Origin: Gammaproteobacteria bacterium
Lineage (GTDB): Bacteria > Pseudomonadota > Gammaproteobacteria > Thiohalomonadales > Thiohalomonadaceae
Assembly: GCA_026193675.1 (NCBI GenBank)
Contig: JAPHSO010000340.1
Location: 1 to 6,705, forward strand
Direction: 5' to 3'
Length of the DNA: 6,705 nt
Shown here: one piece after another, positions 1-6,058 of the stretch
How the letters are laid out: the number at the start of each line of letters is the position of its first letter
How positions within the stretch are numbered: position 1 is the first letter of the stretch
Program-made: the position numbers and the translations under genes
The notes under the pieces: generated by a model
The model's input: only the letters and a program-made list of their open reading frames with translations
Database searches by the model: none
Told to the model about the DNA's origin: nothing

Positions 1-1079
1 GAGATAATGTTGGCGTGAACCTCAACTCCGGGATAGATCGGTTCTGTCGGTGTTGAACGAAGGTCAAAAAGACCATGGGCGGTGGTGCCGATCAGCACGA
101 TGGCCCCTTCAAGATTATCTTTTAATGGCGTGTCATTTAAGATGTCGACGGCAGGGATGTAGGGAAAACTGCCCCAGCCTCCACGAAACGGGATATAGGC
201 TCGAGAGCTCATATCTGTGGGAATCAGGCTTTCGCCTACACGCACCCCCTCAATAACGGTCAGGTCTGCGATAGAAGCGGTGATCACCTCTATCTCATCA
301 ACAAGCTTAAATACTCTTAGAATCTCAAGTGAGAGGGATGGATATATCTGATCGTTAATTCGAGCCAGAAGTGGGGTACGACGAATCACGCCATCAATAT
401 CTGGCCTGAGAGAGAAAAAGCCGGCAAACGGTGTCGCATTCTGTAGGGTGGCGACATTAGCGGTGTAGTTGGTTGTTGATGCTGCTCCCAGCGCTTCAAG
501 CGCCTGCTCTCGGTTGATCACCTCAGGCGGTTCAGGAATCACACCTATCGGCTCACCCTCTCGATAATCGAGCACATATCCGAGCACCACATCCTTATCG
601 GCAAATGACTCAGCAAATCTGACGTTGTTATCAAAACGCTCTCTCTTAGAGTCGAGATATTGGATCAGCTCTTGTTTAAAACCATTTTTCAAGCCGCTGT
701 TTGTCTGCTCAAGTTGGTCAATCACCACCTGAGCACTATTTTTTTCCTCCTCAGGAAAGACCATATCAAAACCGACAACGGCTGCGCCATGGGCAAAAAT
801 CTTTTCGATAAGCTGACCAATGATGTCTCGCGGCCAGGGCCAGTGGCCAACCTGTTGCAGGCTCTTCTCATCAATATCGATGATAACAACTCGGGTGTCT
901 ACCTGACGTGCTTCAATCGTTGCATTGAGGCGCATGTCATAGGCGAGGGCCTCAATCCGTTCGATTGGCTGGGAGAGCCATGAGACAGGTGATGTCTGTA
1001 GCCAGAGAAAAGAGAAAACTATCGCTAAACCGACGATCCTTGGCTTTGATAGTTTGAGCTTCTGTAACAGGTTGGACAT
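1..1079 (-). CDS. CHASE2-domain membrane sensor protein, C-terminal part missing (partial)
   Basis: The reading frame is open for 359 codons and runs off the left edge of the window. A membrane helix is visible at about residues 15-30, followed by an extended CHASE2 domain. Recognisable CHASE2 signatures are VVIIDIDEKSL (64-74), WPWPRD (80-85), VVGFDMVF (101-108), the DGVIRRTPLLA segment (229-239), and the closing IGTTAHGLFDLRSTP...YPGVEVHANII stretch (330-359). In this family CHASE2 is an extracytoplasmic sensor region. It is normally followed by two or three membrane helices and a cytoplasmic output domain such as a class III adenylate/guanylate cyclase, a Ser/Thr kinase or a histidine kinase; here that part lies outside the window, so the output is unknown. 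ATG at 1079 is the only plausible start: an in-frame TGA lies 40 bases upstream and no other ATG, GTG or TTG lies between. No strong Shine-Dalgarno sequence is seen, only AAAGAG rather far upstream. Confidence 0.88.
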   Translation of the reverse strand, partial: MSNLLQKLKLSKPRIVGLAIVFSFLWLQTSPVSWLSQPIERIEALAYDMRLNATIEARQVDTRVVIIDIDEKSLQQVGHWPWPRDIIGQLIEKIFAHGAAVVGFDMVFPEEEKNSAQVVIDQLEQTNSGLKNGFKQELIQYLDSKRERFDNNVRFAESFADKDVVLGYVLDYREGEPIGVIPEPPEVINREQALEALGAASTTNYTANVATLQNATPFAGFFSLRPDIDGVIRRTPLLARINDQIYPSLSLEILRVFKLVDEIEVITASIADLTVIEGVRVGESLIPTDMSSRAYIPFRGGWGSFPYIPAVDILNDTPLKDNLEGAIVLIGTTAHGLFDLRSTPTEPIYPGVEVHANII

Positions 1080-1240
1080 AACGCTTTGGCGTAGTTCACT
1101 CTTTGGATGGCTGATATCTCAAGCATACCTAGTCACAGTTCATCTCGCCAGATGGACAATGATAAACCTCTGAATCGTGCTGGTTGTGTGGTTGGCCTAC
1201 TTTATCTGTTACGCGAATTATCTGCGGAGAACAGCTCTGT
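1080..1240. other. Intergenic gap between the SprA-like gene and the CHASE2 gene
   Basis: This 161-bp gap holds no convincing gene. Read leftward it contains a small hairpin (1138-1157, CATCT/AGATG around a GGCG loop, plus two more pairs beyond one mismatch) with no T run after it, so it is a poor terminator. A weak promoter-like pair, TGGCGA and TATGCT with 17-bp spacing on the minus strand, could serve the CHASE2 gene but is not strong enough to call. Segment 1159-1171 is an exact copy of the 13 bases just upstream of the SprA-like start codon (1925-1937). Confidence 0.5.
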
Positions 1241-1924
1241 TTAGACCTGCTCGTCAATCTGCTGTCCGCTCTCCGGGCTCGCAGTTGTGCTTCGGTTTTG
1301 TTCATAGCTTTCACGTATGAGCTCAGCCTGAGCCTCCTGAATCATCATCTGTGCATTGTTGGCCACCGAGCGATCCTGTGGGGATGGATCTGCCGGCGCC
1401 AACGCAGTTCGAATAATCTGATAACCCTTATTGATGGTCTTTTCTGGCTCACTCTCTTTAGAGGTGTCGATGGTCACCTCCCCTGCAATGGCATACCGCT
1501 TTTTATCGGGGCCAACTTCATAGGCGAAGTTGGCACGGGAGATTGCTAATCCCTGGGCGGCGTTTAGATGAGCCTGCTCATGGGCTCTAACCCTTCTGTC
1601 GATCTCCTGAAGTGTTGAGACATGGCGCTGCTCCTGTGGACTCAGCGCTGTGGATGGAGATTGGGGTTTATCTGTTCGCTCCTCCTTACTCGCACTCTCT
1701 TTGGCATCTCTGGTTTCAGGATCAGCCTTTGCCACCTCATCGTCCGGTTTTGGAATCGAGCTCTTTTTAGGGACAGGGGGCGTTGTGGAATATGGCGTTG
1801 AGCTCGGTTTTGTTGGACTAACGCTGACCGCAGATGCCCCTGTCGCAATCGCATCGCGAAGGTTTCTCTGTGTTTCCATGAGCCCCTGGTTAAAGGCGGG
1901 ATCACTAAAAATAGGTGCAAGCAT
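1241..1924 (-). CDS. SprA-related putative zinc metalloprotease (CJM1_0395-type family)
   Basis: This 227-residue protein has two parts. Residues 1 to about 95 are low-complexity and rich in Pro, Ser, Thr and charged residues, and look disordered. Residues about 96-205 form the conserved domain. It carries RAHEQAHL (113-120, an HExxH zinc-protease signature with H115, E116 and H119), then YEVGPDKKRYAIAGEVTIDTS (135-155), and a helix with ANNAQMMIQEAQAEL (188-202). This order matches the SprA-related family, named in databases as putative metalloprotease CJM1_0395 family. Proteolysis is inferred from the motif; I know of no established substrate. No signal peptide or membrane helix is apparent, so a cytoplasmic location is likely unless export is unconventional. 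The ATG start has AGAGG eight bases upstream. The gene lies 116 bp downstream of mfd on the same strand, but mfd neighbours vary widely, so a shared role is not implied. Confidence 0.85.
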   Translation of the reverse strand: MLAPIFSDPAFNQGLMETQRNLRDAIATGASAVSVSPTKPSSTPYSTTPPVPKKSSIPKPDDEVAKADPETRDAKESASKEERTDKPQSPSTALSPQEQRHVSTLQEIDRRVRAHEQAHLNAAQGLAISRANFAYEVGPDKKRYAIAGEVTIDTSKESEPEKTINKGYQIIRTALAPADPSPQDRSVANNAQMMIQEAQAELIRESYEQNRSTTASPESGQQIDEQV

Positions 1925-1932
1925 ATGATAAA

Positions 1933-1937
1933 CCTCT
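1933..1937 (-). promoter_or_regulatory. Ribosome binding site of the SprA-like gene, inside a short hairpin
   Basis: On the minus strand AGAGG lies eight bases before the ATG at 1924, which supports this start. Bases 1934-1938 can pair with 1943-1947 (CTCTA/TAGAG, four-base loop), so the site could be partly hidden in the mRNA. The hairpin is only 5 bp and may mean little. Confidence 0.55.
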
Positions 1938-1947
1938 ATTTGTAGAG

Positions 1948-1976
1948 AGATTAGTCACAAAGTTGAAGGATTTCAA
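1948..1976 (-). promoter_or_regulatory. Candidate sigma70-type promoter for the SprA-like gene
   Basis: On the minus strand TTGAAA (1971-1976, five of six matches to the -35 consensus) is followed after exactly 17 bases by TAATCT (1948-1953, three of six matches to the -10 consensus). Transcription would begin near 1941, giving a leader of about 17 bases containing the ribosome binding site. The -10 element is weak, so this is tentative. Confidence 0.3.
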
Positions 1977-2010
1977 TATACTAGTCGCCTTTGCAAGGGG
2001 GGGCTATTGA

Positions 2011-2034
2011 GGTGTGTGAAGAGGTTCACACATC
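2011..2034 (-). terminator. Stem-loop just after mfd, possible terminator or 3' end structure
   Basis: Bases 2013-2020 and 2025-2032 (TGTGTGAA/TTCACACA) are perfectly complementary around a 4-base loop. Two more outer positions can also pair, one of them a G/T position that does not form a wobble in the leftward transcript (C against A). The stem begins about seven bases after the mfd stop codon. No T run follows in the leftward direction; the sequence instead passes into a seven-C run. Intrinsic termination is therefore doubtful. A 3'-end-protecting hairpin or an element near a Rho-dependent site would also fit. Confidence 0.3.
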
Positions 2035-2040
2035 CCCTGT

Positions 2041-5000
2041 TTATGAAGAGAGGTAGATTAGTAGTTCATCAATTGTCGCTATTCGATCCGTTGCATCGGG
2101 CATCACTTTAATCACCTTAAGTCGTTGTTTGTTGTCAAGTTTATACCTGTCGGGCTGCTTTTGTATCAGGCTGATGATCTTCATCGGATCAACTGATGGC
2201 GCCTCAGCAAAGCTAACACGCCCAAACTGAGGCCCAAACTCCATTCGACTGATATCCAGTGGTGTTGCTCGCAGTTTCAGCTTCATCAATTCAAACAGCC
2301 TCTTGGTTGCATCCGGGATGAGACCAAAACGGTCGATCATCTCGACCTGTAACTCTTTAAGCTCTTCGGTTGATGTAACACTGGAGATTCTCTTATAGAG
2401 GATCAGGCGGCTATGAACATCGGGAATGTAATCTTCAGGGATCAGCGCGGGCAGGCCGATGTCGATCTCAGTATGCAGTTTAATCGGTGCATCAAGATCG
2501 CTTTTACCCTCTTTAAGGGCCTTGACCGCTCTGTCGAGCATTTCGGCATAGAGGGTAAAACCGATCTCCTGCATCTGTCCGCTCTGCTCTTCGCCAAGCA
2601 GTTCACCTGCACCACGAATCTCCAGATCATGGCTGGCGAGTGTAAAGCCGGTACCAAGCTCTTCGATAGACTCGATCGCCTCCAGTCGTTTTTTGGCATC
2701 GGCGGTAATGATCTTTTTAGAGGGAACCATCAGGTATGCGTATGCGCGGTGATGTGAGCGACCCACACGGCCGCGCAGTTGGTAGAGTTGAGCAAGGCCC
2801 AGCCGATCGGCACGGTTGATGATGATGGTGTTGGCGGTAGGGATATCGATACCGGTTTCGATAATCGTAGTACAGACCAGGATGTTGTAGCGCTGATGAT
2901 AGAAGTCGCTCATGATCTGCTCCAGCTCACGTTCACGCATCTGTCCATGGGCAATCGCAATGGAGGTGTCTGGCATCAGCTCCTGTAGTTCGCGCGCCTG
3001 ACGTTCAATCGACTCCACCTCGTTGTGCAGGAAGAAGACCTGACCGCCACGCTTAAGCTCACGCATGCAGGCCTCTTTGGTCAGGCCGTTGTCCCACTCA
3101 TGGACAAAGGTCTTAATGGCCAGACGGCGCGCCGGTGGCGAAGCGATGATCGACATCTCGCGCATTCCACCCAACGCCATATTGAGGGTGCGTGGAATAG
3201 GTGTGGCGGTCAGGGTGAGCAGATCCACCTCGGCACGTAACGCCTTGAATTTATCCTTCTGGCGGACGCCAAAACGGTGCTCCTCATCGATAATGACCAG
3301 ACCAAGATGTTTGTACTTAATGCCTTCCTGAATTAGCTTGTGAGTGCCTATAACGATATCGACCTTGCCGGACTCCAGCCCGTTGATGACCTGCTCCTGC
3401 TCTTTAGCAGAGCGGAAGCGAGATAGTGATTCCACCCGTACCGGCCAGTCGGCAAAGCGGTCTCTGAAGTTCTGCATATGTTGTTCTGAGAGGAGGGTGG
3501 TTGGCACCAGCACGGCCACCTGCTTACCTGCCATAACAGCGACAAAGGCGGCACGCATCGCCACTTCGGTTTTACCAAAACCGACATCACCACAGATGAG
3601 TCGATCCATCGGTCTCCTGCCCTCCATGTCAGCGATCACATCCTTGATGGCATCTTCCTGATCGGGCGTCTCCTCAAATGGGAAGTCTGAAGCAAACTTG
3701 GCGTACTGATCCTCATCAAGGGGATAGGCATATCCCTGTTTTGCCTCGCGGCGTGCATAGATCTCCAGCAGCTCGGCCGCCACATCTCGGATACGCTCTT
3801 TTGCCTTTCGGGTTGCCCTTTCCCACTGACCACTTCCAAGTTTGTGAAGGGGGGCCTTCTCGGGGGAGCTACCGGTATAGCGACTGATCTGGTCCAGTGA
3901 GGAGACCGGCACAAAGAGCTTGTCACCGCCGGCATACTCAAGGGTTAGAAATTCGGTCTCACCCTCGCCGATAGCAAGGATCTGCAGCCCCAGATAGCGG
4001 CCGACACCATGATCCTCATGAACAACGGGGCTACCAATCTGTAGTTCCGCCAGATTACGAATGACCGCATCGCTATCTCGATTTTTCCGGGCTCGGCGAC
4101 GACGCTGCATAACCTGCTGGCCGTAGAGCTGTGGTTCAGCAATGACCGATATGGCGGGCTGTTCGAAAAGCGCCCCTTCAGCGAGTGGAGCAACTGTTAT
4201 TGCGAGGGCTAGCTCATCGGCAATGAACTGTTGCCAGTTATCGCATACCTGCGGATAGATCTCTGCATGGCGCAGGGTTTCTAGCATGATCTCCCGACGA
4301 CCGGTCGATTCGGCCACAAACAGAACACGTCCCTGATAGCTTTCGAGATAGTTCTGCAGCTTAGCCGCCGGTCTCTCTGAGCGACCATCAATCGTTAACG
4401 ATGGCGGTTTATGGGTTAGAAAGTTACTGCCTGTGAGGGTGTCAGGAATCTCATAATGGTCAACTTGATGGCGGGGAAGTCGCTTCAGGTGGCCAAAAAG
4501 CTCATCGGCTGGAAGAAATAGTTGATGAGGTTTGAGTGGTGGGCGCTCCTCCTGATATTGCGCTATCTCGTAACGCTCATGCGCCTCTTTTTGAAACTCA
4601 TTAACCGCATTGTCGACACTATCAAGTGTAAACAGAGTGGTGTTTTCAGGCAGATAGTCGAAAAGCACCTCAACACCATCATAAAAGAGCGGTAGATAGT
4701 ACTCGATACCGGCAGGAGCAAGGCCGTTACTGACATCTCTATAGAGAGGGGATTTTTGTGGGTCCCCTTCAAAATTGTCTCTAAACTGCTGCCTGAACTG
4801 TTTGATCCCCTCTTTATTGAGCGGAAATTCTCTAGCGGGAAGCATATAGACCTGATCGAGCTTCTCGATAGAGCGCTGGGTTTCGGGATCAAAGGTTCGG
4901 ATCGACTCGATCTCATCATCAAACAGCTCGATTCGGTAGGGGAGCTTGCTACCGGCAGGGTAGAGGTCGATGAGACTACCGCGTACGGTAAATTCGCCAT

Positions 5001-5493
5001 ACTCCATCACCTGTTGAACATAGCTGTAGCCGTGTTGTTCCAGATTTATACGCATCGACTCAAGATCGATATGCTCACCGACCCTCATAATCAGTGAACT
5101 TGAACTGATATAGGAACGGGGGGGGACACGATGCATCAGTGTCGATACCGGGATCACCAACACCCCACGGGTTATCTGGGGCAGGCGATAGAGCGTCTCC
5201 AGCCGTTCAGCTACGATATCCTGGTGCGGAGAGAAGCGGTCATAAGGCAGCGTTTCCCACTCAGGAAAGTTGAGAATGGGGAGATTGATATCCGAATGAT
5301 AAAAGTGGAGCTCTTCCAGCACCCGGTTGGCGGAGGCGGTGTCGGAAGTGACGATTAGAAGTAGCTGCTCCTGCTCTTCGATCAATCGATTGAAGAGTAG
5401 GCCCGATGCACTACCGTAAAGTCTGCCCCAACGGCTATCAGCGGTGAGATCAACGGTCGGTTTAAATACAGACTGGTTCTGAATGGTGTTCAC
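2041..5493 (-). CDS. mfd: Transcription-repair coupling factor Mfd
   Basis: Mfd removes RNA polymerase stalled at DNA damage and recruits UvrA, coupling transcription to nucleotide excision repair in the cytoplasm. At 1150 residues the protein matches the usual length (about 1150) and has every part. The N-terminal UvrB-like module includes WETLPYDRFSPHQD (79-92). R171, R187 and F191 align by eye with E. coli R165, R181 and F185, the UvrA contacts. The RNA polymerase interaction domain covers about 485-550 (VVHEDHGVGRYLGL, LFVPVSSL). The helicase motor has Walker A GDVGFGKT (635-642), DEEH (736-739), TATPIPRTL (762-770), TTIIETGIDIP (875-885) and QLRGRVGRS (905-913). A TRG-type segment follows (GTGFTLASHDLEIRGAGELLG, about 947-967), then the C-terminal D7 domain. 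The start is GTG: an in-frame TAA lies 9 bases upstream, no other usable start is near, and the length before WETLPYD agrees with E. coli. The Shine-Dalgarno signal is weak. Confidence 0.98.
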   Translation of the reverse strand: MNTIQNQSVFKPTVDLTADSRWGRLYGSASGLLFNRLIEEQEQLLLIVTSDTASANRVLEELHFYHSDINLPILNFPEWETLPYDRFSPHQDIVAERLETLYRLPQITRGVLVIPVSTLMHRVPPRSYISSSSLIMRVGEHIDLESMRINLEQHGYSYVQQVMEYGEFTVRGSLIDLYPAGSKLPYRIELFDDEIESIRTFDPETQRSIEKLDQVYMLPAREFPLNKEGIKQFRQQFRDNFEGDPQKSPLYRDVSNGLAPAGIEYYLPLFYDGVEVLFDYLPENTTLFTLDSVDNAVNEFQKEAHERYEIAQYQEERPPLKPHQLFLPADELFGHLKRLPRHQVDHYEIPDTLTGSNFLTHKPPSLTIDGRSERPAAKLQNYLESYQGRVLFVAESTGRREIMLETLRHAEIYPQVCDNWQQFIADELALAITVAPLAEGALFEQPAISVIAEPQLYGQQVMQRRRRARKNRDSDAVIRNLAELQIGSPVVHEDHGVGRYLGLQILAIGEGETEFLTLEYAGGDKLFVPVSSLDQISRYTGSSPEKAPLHKLGSGQWERATRKAKERIRDVAAELLEIYARREAKQGYAYPLDEDQYAKFASDFPFEETPDQEDAIKDVIADMEGRRPMDRLICGDVGFGKTEVAMRAAFVAVMAGKQVAVLVPTTLLSEQHMQNFRDRFADWPVRVESLSRFRSAKEQEQVINGLESGKVDIVIGTHKLIQEGIKYKHLGLVIIDEEHRFGVRQKDKFKALRAEVDLLTLTATPIPRTLNMALGGMREMSIIASPPARRLAIKTFVHEWDNGLTKEACMRELKRGGQVFFLHNEVESIERQARELQELMPDTSIAIAHGQMRERELEQIMSDFYHQRYNILVCTTIIETGIDIPTANTIIINRADRLGLAQLYQLRGRVGRSHHRAYAYLMVPSKKIITADAKKRLEAIESIEELGTGFTLASHDLEIRGAGELLGEEQSGQMQEIGFTLYAEMLDRAVKALKEGKSDLDAPIKLHTEIDIGLPALIPEDYIPDVHSRLILYKRISSVTSTEELKELQVEMIDRFGLIPDATKRLFELMKLKLRATPLDISRMEFGPQFGRVSFAEAPSVDPMKIISLIQKQPDRYKLDNKQRLKVIKVMPDATDRIATIDELLIYLSS

Positions 5494-5526
5494 AATTACC
5501 GGTTACTAAGTCGAAGGCTAAATGTC

Positions 5527-5567
5527 AAAAACCCCGCGGACCACGTAAAGTAGTTTAGTGCAGGGTT
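5527..5567 (-). terminator. Terminator-like hairpin with T run in the mfd leader
   Basis: Read leftward, AACCCTGC (5567-5560) can pair with GCGGGGTT (5537-5530). This makes 8 pairs, one of them a wobble, and a run of five T (5531-5527) overlaps and ends the stem. The loop can fold further (CACTAAA against TTTACGTG with one bulged base). The structure ends about 34 bases before the mfd start codon. It could stop antisense readthrough towards mfd, or act as an attenuator if mfd transcription starts upstream of it. In the rightward direction there is no T run. Confidence 0.35.
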
Positions 5568-5579
5568 GTAGAACTCCTT

Positions 5580-5608
5580 ATTGTACGTGAGATTTGTTCA
5601 GATGTGGT
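5580..5608 (-). promoter_or_regulatory. Weak candidate promoter for mfd
   Basis: On the minus strand TACAAT (5580-5585, five of six matches to the -10 consensus) lies 17 bases from ACCACA (5603-5608, three of six matches to the -35 consensus). Transcription would start near 5573, placing the hairpin at 5527-5567 inside an mfd leader of about 80 bases. The -35 is poor, so this is only a candidate. Confidence 0.2.
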
Positions 5609-5659
5609 TCCATTCATCGTTACATATTCAATATCCGGTTTGCATCAGAGTGAAAATAG

Positions 5660-5672
5660 TGTGACGATCACA
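5660..5672. promoter_or_regulatory. Palindrome TGTGA-CGA-TCACA, possible operator
   Basis: Five-base arms are perfectly inverted around a 3-base centre, 30 bases before the start of the small membrane protein gene. The arms equal the half-sites of the E. coli CRP consensus, but CRP needs a 6-base spacer, so this is not a normal CRP site. It may bind another dimeric regulator or be chance. Confidence 0.25.
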
Positions 5673-5701
5673 TAAATTTTATTCCCATAGAGAAATATTT
5701 T

Positions 5702-5926
5702 ATGAAGTGGCTCGATTCGATTCCATTAACCCCTCTGGTGCTGATCTCCCTGATGCTGGGACTGGCCCCATTTTTTCCTGAACCGCATCTTTTTGAAAAG
5801 GTGAGGATGTTGTTCAACGGCTCTCTCAGTAAGCCGATCGATATCTTTGACTTGCTGATGCATGGCGCGCCTGTGGTCATCCTCTCCATTAAGCTGATTA
5901 GAGAGGCTCAAAAAAAGGGTGAATAG
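5702..5926 (+). CDS. Small protein with two predicted membrane helices, function unknown
   Basis: This 74-residue protein has two hydrophobic stretches, at about residues 8-25 (PLTPLVLISLMLGLAPFF) and 47-65 (around DIFDLLMHGAPVVILSIKLI). They are separated by a polar loop containing PEPHLFEK (26-33) and SKPIDIFDLL (43-52), and the tail is basic (REAQKKGE). I recall similar short proteins with PEPHL and PIDIFDLL motifs in other Proteobacteria, some carrying the database label RND transporter. A protein this short cannot be an RND pump, so that label should not be carried over. The composition is strongly non-random and fits a real inner-membrane protein. AGAG lies nine bases before the ATG. 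It is divergent from mfd and 132 bp ahead of sqr on the same strand; whether it works with SQR is not shown by the sequence. Confidence 0.75.
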   Translation: MKWLDSIPLTPLVLISLMLGLAPFFPEPHLFEKVRMLFNGSLSKPIDIFDLLMHGAPVVILSIKLIREAQKKGE

Positions 5927-5957
5927 ATACTAAATACGATATATGTCATGAATTGGC

Positions 5958-5999
5958 ATATAAATTGATTACTAATATTGGTTAGTCGTTAATTTATAT
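5958..5999. promoter_or_regulatory. Nested 42-bp inverted repeat upstream of sqr, candidate operator
   Basis: The outer arms ATATAAATT (5958-5966) and AATTTATAT (5991-5999) are perfect inverted copies. The inner arms ACTAA (5971-5975) and TTAGT (5982-5986) are also perfect and share exactly the same axis. Counting the bases between them, each 18-base arm has 15 Watson-Crick pairs, two G/T pairs and one mismatch around a 6-base centre. No T run follows, and the AT-rich stem is weak as RNA, so a DNA operator for a dimeric or tetrameric regulator is the better reading than a terminator. Confidence 0.45.
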
Positions 6000-6005
6000 A
6001 GTAGA

Positions 6006-6035
6006 TTGGTTCTGGGAAAAACAATAAAGAACCAA
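6006..6035 (+). promoter_or_regulatory. Stem-loop in the sqr 5' leader
   Basis: TTGGTTCT (6006-6013) and AGAACCAA (6028-6035) form a perfect 8-bp stem with a 14-base purine-rich loop (6014-6027). It ends seven bases before the Shine-Dalgarno sequence. If transcription starts upstream, it would lie in the mRNA leader and could affect stability or ribosome access; otherwise it could be a protein binding site. Confidence 0.4.
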
Positions 6036-6042
6036 ACAGGAC

Positions 6043-6048
6043 GAGGAG
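6043..6048 (+). promoter_or_regulatory. Ribosome binding site of sqr
   Basis: GAGGAG lies ten bases before the ATG at 6059. It is the strongest Shine-Dalgarno sequence in the window, consistent with a highly translated respiratory enzyme, and it fixes the sqr start. Confidence 0.75.
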
Positions 6049-6058
6049 TCTAGAACTT

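Larger units (their letters stand above)
5494..5701. other. Divergent intergenic region between mfd and the small membrane protein gene
   Basis: This 208-bp region must carry the start signals for leftward mfd and rightward 5702-5926. It holds a terminator-like hairpin facing mfd, a possible mfd promoter, an 11-bp palindrome (5624-5634, ATATT-C-AATAT) and a 13-bp palindrome (5660-5672). No clear rightward promoter stands out. The ribosome binding site of the small gene is a modest AGAG nine bases before its ATG. Confidence 0.5.
5927..6058 (+). promoter_or_regulatory. AT-rich leader and probable promoter region of sqr
   Basis: The 132 bases before sqr are much richer in A and T than the flanking genes and contain no gene. 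Several promoter-like pairs can be drawn, for example TTGGTT (5979-5984) with TAGATT after 18 bases (6003-6008), and TTGATT (5965-5970) with GTTAAT after 17 (5988-5993). None is clearly best. The size, the AT content and two dyads suggest that sqr has its own regulated promoter and is not simply co-transcribed from 5702. Confidence 0.45.

Noticed and set aside
660..983. Rightward open frame of 107 codons
   Set aside because: It is entirely antisense to the CHASE2 coding region, which has clear family motifs throughout.
1129..1314. Leftward open frame of 61 codons overlapping the end of the SprA-like gene
   Set aside because: It starts inside the SprA-like gene in another frame, has no ribosome binding site of note and a composition typical of out-of-frame reading.
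1184..1549. Rightward open frame of 121 codons
   Set aside because: It lies largely antisense to the SprA-like gene, whose conserved HEQAH domain is convincing. The translated product shows no family features and no ribosome binding site.
1650..1928. Rightward open frame of 92 codons that looks hydrophobic and signal-peptide-like
   Set aside because: It is antisense to the Pro/Ser-rich N-terminus of the SprA-like gene; the apparent hydrophobic composition comes from reading that region backwards.
5500..5528. Perfect -35 hexamer TTGACA facing mfd (minus strand, 5523-5528)
   Set aside because: At 17-base spacing the -10 would be TAACCG, a poor match, and transcription would begin at about the start codon. 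The hexamer also overlaps the T run of the hairpin.
5602..5664. Rightward 20-codon mini-frame ahead of the small membrane protein gene
   Set aside because: It has no ribosome binding site and an unremarkable composition; frames of this length are expected by chance.
5660..5672. CRP binding site
   Set aside because: The half-sites match, but the spacer is 3 bases where CRP needs 6, so a standard CRP site is excluded.
5668..5889. Leftward open frame antisense to the small membrane protein gene
   Set aside because: The rightward frame has two clean hydrophobic segments and conserved-looking motifs; the antisense product is polar and unremarkable.
5702..5926. RND transporter as the product of the small gene
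   Set aside because: RND pumps are about 1000 residues with twelve membrane helices; this protein has 74 residues and two.
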